From: Klebsiella pneumoniae
Lineage (GTDB): Bacteria > Bacteroidota > Bacteroidia > Flavobacteriales > Flavobacteriaceae
NCBI GenBank assembly: GCA_943325355.2
Contig: CALPPA020000071.1
Span: 1-8,292, forward strand
Direction of reading: 5' to 3'
DNA: 8,292 nucleotides
Part shown: piece by piece, positions 4,960-8,292 of the stretch
How the letters are laid out: each line of letters opens with the position of its first letter
How positions within the stretch are numbered: the stretch's first letter is position 1
Translations under genes and position numbers: made by a program
Notes under the pieces: model-generated
Databases searched by the model: none
What the model was told of the DNA's origin: nothing
The model's input: the letters and a program-made list of their open reading frames with translations, nothing else

Positions 4960-6084
4960 ATGAACAAATTTAAGTTTTATTTTATTGTAACAATTACAAC
5001 ACTCTCTTTATTTTCATGTGACAAGAATGACCCAGTTGAAATTACACCACCCAGAGCGTATGCTGAACAATATAAAACTGATATTGCTGACATTGAAAAG
5101 TATTTAAACACTTATTATATCACTGTTGTAAATAATCCAGGAAAAACAGATGATCAAGATGTAACAATAACAAAAATACCTGATGGAGGAACACAACGTT
5201 CTATTATGTCTTATAAAGATGCAGCTACTTACCCTAAACTTTTGATTAGAAATGTAAAGCTGCATGATGTCGATTACAAATTATATTATTTAGTTTTAAG
5301 ACCAGGGATTGGAGAATCTCCTTGTAATGTTGATGGCGTTTTCACCTCTTACAGAGGCGATTATTTGCAACGTGTAGCAGCAACTACGACAACTCCAGTA
5401 ACTCCGGAGTATATCTCAGCTACTAAATTTGAAGAGATAAAATTCCCTCAATCATTTTTTAGTTTATACAGCACGGTATCGGGTTGGGGTGAAACATTTC
5501 CGCAGTTTAAAAAGGGAACCTTTACAACAAATAATGATGGATCTGTTTCTTACTACGATTTTGGTGCAGGGGTAATGTTTTTGCCTTCAGGGTTAGCTTA
5601 TTATAATAATGGAGCGGGTTCTATTCCAGCTTATTCCCCACTAGTATTTAGTTTTAAATTATATGAAATCCAAAGATTAGATCAAGATAATGATGGCGTT
5701 CCTTCGTTTCAAGAGGACTTAAATGGTGATGGTTATGTATACATCTATTCAAATACATTAAACTACCCTACTCCTCCCGATGATGAAATACGTTATGCTG
5801 ATGATAAACCTGATAAAGATGGAATTCCAAATTTCTTTGACATTGACGATGATGGAGATAACTATACTACTAAACTAGAAATCACAAAACCTGATGGCAG
5901 TAATTTGCTTCTTGACGGACCTAGTTTGTATTATCCTTATAATCCAATTATTTCAACTCCTACGAAGGCAACTGATGAAAAAAGAGGTATTCCTTCATAC
6001 GATAAAGTTACTAAACTATTTGATTATACATCACCAGGTAGGTTGAGGATACATATTGATAAAGAGTATCCAATTAAACCATAA
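4960..6084 (+). CDS. FKBP-type peptidyl-prolyl isomerase-like lipoprotein with acidic calcium-type loops
   Basis: This 374-residue protein starts with a lipoprotein signal ending LFSC, with Cys20 as the lipid site, so it should be anchored in the envelope. Residues about 105-238 resemble an FKBP fold: LYYLVL, VFTSYRG (127-133), SGWGETFPQFKKG (174-186), MFLPSGLAYYN (206-216) and IPAYSPLVFSFKLYEI (222-237). The usual FDSS strand after the first glycine is replaced by a different stretch rich in Thr and Val (about 139-165), so catalytic activity is uncertain. After the FKBP region come Asp-rich loops: DQDNDG with Glu252 at position 12 (241-252, EF-hand-like), DLNGDG (253-258), and DKDG and DIDDDG (285-299), which suggest calcium binding. 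Similar lipoproteins occur in flavobacteria, some related to the gliding protein GldI. No gliding gene is next to it. A folding role in the periplasm is inferred. Confidence 0.78.
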   Translation: MNKFKFYFIVTITTLSLFSCDKNDPVEITPPRAYAEQYKTDIADIEKYLNTYYITVVNNPGKTDDQDVTITKIPDGGTQRSIMSYKDAATYPKLLIRNVKLHDVDYKLYYLVLRPGIGESPCNVDGVFTSYRGDYLQRVAATTTTPVTPEYISATKFEEIKFPQSFFSLYSTVSGWGETFPQFKKGTFTTNNDGSVSYYDFGAGVMFLPSGLAYYNNGAGSIPAYSPLVFSFKLYEIQRLDQDNDGVPSFQEDLNGDGYVYIYSNTLNYPTPPDDEIRYADDKPDKDGIPNFFDIDDDGDNYTTKLEITKPDGSNLLLDGPSLYYPYNPIISTPTKATDEKRGIPSYDKVTKLFDYTSPGRLRIHIDKEYPIKP

Positions 6085-6105
6085 TTTGGTAATCACTTTA
6101 CAAAT

Positions 6106-6141
6106 AAAAAACCTCGAAAATATAAACTTTCGAGGTTTTTT
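6106..6141. terminator. Strong bidirectional terminator
   Basis: A perfect 14-bp stem (AAAAAACCTCGAAA at 6106-6119 with its complement at 6128-6141) closes an 8-base loop. T-runs lie on the 3' side for both strands. It sits between the convergent stops of the FKBP-like lipoprotein (6084) and the transketolase C-terminal gene (6166) and can end both transcripts. Confidence 0.88.
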
Positions 6142-6165
6142 TATGGTTAAAAAATAGATGTAACT

Positions 6166-7119
6166 TTATTTTCTCTTAATAACTTTTTCTACAGCTGCAA
6201 CAATAGCTTGATTATTCAACTTGTATTTCTCCATTAATTGCTCTGGGGTTCCGCTTTCGCCAAAGCTATCCTGAACAGCAACAAACTCCTGTGGAGATGG
6301 AGTATTCAATGCCAAAACTCTAGCAACGCTTTCGCCAAGACCACCTAAAATATTATGCTCTTCGGCAGTAACTACACATTTTGTTTTTGCCAATGATTTC
6401 AAAATTGCTTCTTCGTCTAATGGTTTGATGGTGTGAATATTGATTACTTCGGCAGAAATTCCTTTGGCTTCCAAAGCTTCGGCAGCAACAAGCGCTTCCC
6501 AAACTAAATGTCCTGTGGCAATAATAGTGACATCTGTTCCTTCGTTTAATAGAATTGCTTTTCCAATAACGAAAGGTTCGTCAGCTGGCATAAAGTTAGG
6601 CACAACCGGACGACCAAAACGCAAATAAGCTGGGCCATGATGATCTGCTAATGCTATTGTCGCTGCTTTGGTTTGATTGTGATCACAGGTATTGATTACG
6701 GTCATTCCCGGCAACATTTTCATTAGTCCAATGTCTTCTAATATCTGGTGGGTTGCGCCATCTTCGCCCAAAGTCAATCCTGCATGTGAAGCACAAATTT
6801 TTACATTTTTATCAGAATACGCCACTGATTGACGAATCTGATCGTACACTCTTCCAGTTGAAAAGTTAGCAAAAGTTCCTGTGAAAGGAATTTTTCCACC
6901 AATGGTTAATCCTGCTGCTATTCCAATCATGTTGGCCTCGGCAATCCCAATCTGGAAAAAACGCTCTGGATGATTTTTCTTGAAATCATCAAATTTTAAT
7001 GAGCCAATTAAATCCGCACAAAGTGCCACCACATTTTCATTGGTTTGTCCCAATTGAGTCATTCCCACTCCAAAACCCGAGCGAGTATCTTTACTTCCTG
7101 TATTTATATATTTTTTCAT
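6166..7119 (-). CDS. tkt: Transketolase, C-terminal subunit (split enzyme)
   Basis: This 317-residue protein is the second half of a two-part transketolase. It holds the pyrimidine-binding domain and the C-terminal domain. The catalytic Glu that activates thiamine diphosphate is Glu61 in GIAEANMIGIAAG (58-70). Other family segments are TFANFSTGRVYDQIRQSVAY (82-101), HAGLTLGEDGATHQ (112-125) and YLRFGRP (165-171). The C-terminal domain starts near 185 and contains DVTIIATGH (196-204) and AEEHNILGGLGE (252-263). Together with the upstream gene it should transfer two-carbon ketol units between sugar phosphates in the pentose phosphate pathway, in the cytosol. The spacer to the N-terminal gene is 63 bases without a promoter, so the two are cotranscribed. 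The terminator at 6106-6141 ends the operon. Confidence 0.95.
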   Translation of the reverse strand: MKKYINTGSKDTRSGFGVGMTQLGQTNENVVALCADLIGSLKFDDFKKNHPERFFQIGIAEANMIGIAAGLTIGGKIPFTGTFANFSTGRVYDQIRQSVAYSDKNVKICASHAGLTLGEDGATHQILEDIGLMKMLPGMTVINTCDHNQTKAATIALADHHGPAYLRFGRPVVPNFMPADEPFVIGKAILLNEGTDVTIIATGHLVWEALVAAEALEAKGISAEVINIHTIKPLDEEAILKSLAKTKCVVTAEEHNILGGLGESVARVLALNTPSPQEFVAVQDSFGESGTPEQLMEKYKLNNQAIVAAVEKVIKRK

Positions 7120-7145
7120 TTTTCTAACTTAGATTTTTAGCAGTA

Positions 7146-7180
7146 TTCGACTGAACACTAATTACTGAACACTGAACACT
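7146..7180. repeat. Heptamer repeats in the transketolase spacer
   Basis: Five consecutive 7-base units ending in act occupy this stretch. Three are exactly gaacact (7153-7159, 7167-7173, 7174-7180); the other two (ttcgact, aattact) keep only the last three bases. On the transcribed strand the unit is AGTGTTC. They fill over half of the 63-base spacer between the two transketolase genes, directly after the stop of the N-terminal gene. Confidence 0.65.
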
Positions 7181-7182
7181 TT

Positions 7183-8034
7183 CTAATAGTCGCTTTCGCC
7201 TTCAGTATAGTTTTGACTCAAAGCGTTTTCTAATTGAGCATCGTTTGGTGCTTTACCGTGCCAAGCGTGACTATACATCATATAATCTACTCCGTTACCC
7301 ATTTCGGTGTGCAATAAAACACAAACTGGTTTTCCTTTTCCAGTTCTGGATTTGGCATCCGTCATTCCGGCGATAATCGCTTCGATATTGTTTCCCTCTT
7401 TGATTTCGAGAACGTCCCAATCAAAAGCTTCGAATTTGGCACGAATACTTCCCATTGCCAATACTTCGTCTGTTGTTCCGTCAATTTGTTTTCCGTTCAA
7501 ATCGATAGTGGCAATTAGATTGTCCACCTTTTTGGCTGAAGCATACATAATGGCTTCCCAGTTTTGACCTTCCTGCAATTCTCCATCGCCATGCAAAGTG
7601 TAAATAAGGTGATTGTCACCGTTCAACTTTTTGGCTTGAGCCGCACCAATTCCTACTGATAATCCTTGACCCAAAGAACCCGAGGCAATTCTAACACCAG
7701 GTAAACAATCGTGCGTTGTTGGGTGACCTTGTAATCTGGAATTGATAAGGCGGAAAGTGGCTAATTCCGAAACCGGAAAATAACCGCTTCTTGCCAATAC
7801 GCTGTATAAAACAGGTGAAATATGACCGTTAGAAAGGAAGAATAAATCTTCACCCATTCCGTCCATATCAAAACCTGGTTTTCTGTCCATTAAGTTTTGG
7901 TACAAGGCTACCATAAATTCAGTACAACCTAGTGAACCTCCAGGATGACCTGAGTTTACAGCGTGTACCATTCGAAGAATGTCTCTTCTGACTTGGATAG
8001 TTAAATCGTTTAATTGTTGTGTGTTAGGCTTCAT
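7183..8034 (-). CDS. tkt: Transketolase, N-terminal subunit (split enzyme)
   Basis: This 283-residue protein is the thiamine-diphosphate-binding half of transketolase. It carries SGHPGG (28-33), SNGHISPVLYSVL (68-80), QGHPTT (102-107), GSLGQGLSVGIGAA (119-132) and the cofactor motif beginning GDG at 149-151 and ending at Asn180, the usual 30-residue ThDP/magnesium signature. TEMGNGVDYM (243-252) and SHAWHG (255-260) follow, which close the N-terminal domain in full-length enzymes. The protein ends 23 residues after that, before the pyrimidine domain, which is supplied by the next gene. Full-length transketolases have about 660 residues; the two halves here sum to 600. The start at 8034 fits the family and sits about 20 bases after a good promoter. 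It is the first gene of the operon. Confidence 0.95.
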   Translation of the reverse strand: MKPNTQQLNDLTIQVRRDILRMVHAVNSGHPGGSLGCTEFMVALYQNLMDRKPGFDMDGMGEDLFFLSNGHISPVLYSVLARSGYFPVSELATFRLINSRLQGHPTTHDCLPGVRIASGSLGQGLSVGIGAAQAKKLNGDNHLIYTLHGDGELQEGQNWEAIMYASAKKVDNLIATIDLNGKQIDGTTDEVLAMGSIRAKFEAFDWDVLEIKEGNNIEAIIAGMTDAKSRTGKGKPVCVLLHTEMGNGVDYMMYSHAWHGKAPNDAQLENALSQNYTEGESDY

Positions 8035-8059
8035 TTTATGTGTAAAAGTTAAACTGCCG

Positions 8060-8091
8060 CAAATGTAAATTTTATTTTTGCGTAAGACAAA
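8060..8091 (-). promoter_or_regulatory. Promoter of the transketolase operon
   Basis: On the minus strand TTTG (8091-8088) is followed after 20 bases by TACATTTG (8067-8060), an exact match to TTTG-N20-TAnnTTTG. Transcription would start near 8053, about 19 bases before the start codon at 8034. A six-base inverted repeat, CGCAAA (8058-8063) with TTTGCG (8077-8082), overlaps the -7 box and part of the spacer and could be an operator. Confidence 0.75.
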
Positions 8092-8252
8092 TGATTCTCA
8101 GAATAGTTATCAGGATTTGTTTGTCCATAAATTTTAGATTTTTAGAATGTGTCATTACGGTTTTTTTGATGTGAGATGATAGCTTTACCCTTTGCAAGGT
8201 CATTAGTATTCTCTCGAGTATTAGAGTAGAATCAGAGGGACTTAAAATTCAC

Positions 8253-8278
8253 AAAAAAAGCCTGTAAAAACAAGCTTT
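8253..8278 (-). terminator. Terminator of an off-window minus-strand gene
   Basis: On the minus strand AAAGCTTG and CAGGCTTT pair over 8 bp (one G-T pair) around the loop TTTTTA and are followed by a run of seven T. No gene in the window ends upstream of it, so it probably ends a minus-strand gene lying to the right. Bases 8092-8252 between it and the transketolase promoter show no convincing gene or structure. Confidence 0.65.
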
Positions 8279-8292
8279 AAATCCCAATTTAA

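Noticed and set aside
8072..8203. Minus-strand 43-codon open frame (starts MTLQRVKL) upstream of the transketolase gene
   Set aside because: It has no recognisable family, and its stop lies inside the spacer of the strong transketolase promoter. Chance open frame is more likely than a gene.

Overview
The window looks like an ordinary chromosomal stretch of a Flavobacterium-like member of the Bacteroidota. The DNA is AT-rich. tRNA genes lack an encoded CCA. Shine-Dalgarno sequences are not evident. Several genes have promoters of the Bacteroidota form TTTG-N20-TAnnTTTG. Two proteins carry lipoprotein signals with the Cys close to an acidic stretch. The protein families (S41 lipoprotein protease, DUF4252, FKBP-like lipoprotein with Asp-rich calcium-type loops, split transketolase) are all typical of that group. 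This assignment is inference from sequence character, not a database result.

Layout, left to right. Bases 1-59 hold the last 18 codons of a plus-strand gene, probably an outer-membrane beta-barrel protein. It converges on a minus-strand S41 protease lipoprotein (132-1580) across a shared terminator. A DUF4252 protein (1764-2285, plus) then converges on a small secreted TPR-like protein (2355-2684, minus), again across a terminator. Bases 2685-3420 hold no protein gene but carry a minus-strand tRNA operon, Lys(TTT)-Lys(CTT)-Leu(GAG), with a clear promoter, an internal hairpin, an end terminator and a stray copy of the tRNA-Leu 3' end. Shikimate kinase aroK (3421-3939, plus) overlaps tail to tail with a PyrR-like phosphoribosyltransferase (3931-4431, minus), which lies downstream of an Hsp15-type S4 RNA-binding protein (4507-4881, minus). 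Divergent from the latter is an FKBP-like lipoprotein (4960-6084, plus). It converges, over a strong bidirectional terminator, on a two-gene transketolase operon (6166-8034, minus) whose N-terminal and C-terminal halves are separate proteins. The right end holds the transketolase promoter and a terminator that probably belongs to a minus-strand gene beyond the window.

The genes do not form one pathway. They are mostly housekeeping (aromatic amino-acid synthesis, pentose phosphate pathway, ribosome rescue, tRNAs) mixed with cell-envelope proteins. I see no phage, transposase, CRISPR, toxin-antitoxin or defence genes, and no convincing new system. The points most worth checking are in the tRNA region (a duplicated tRNA-Leu tail, a Lys(CTT) copy with a mismatched anticodon stem, and a terminator-like hairpin inside the operon), the short TPR-like protein, the FKBP-like lipoprotein with its acidic-loop tail, and two short period-6 and period-7 repeats inside operon spacers.
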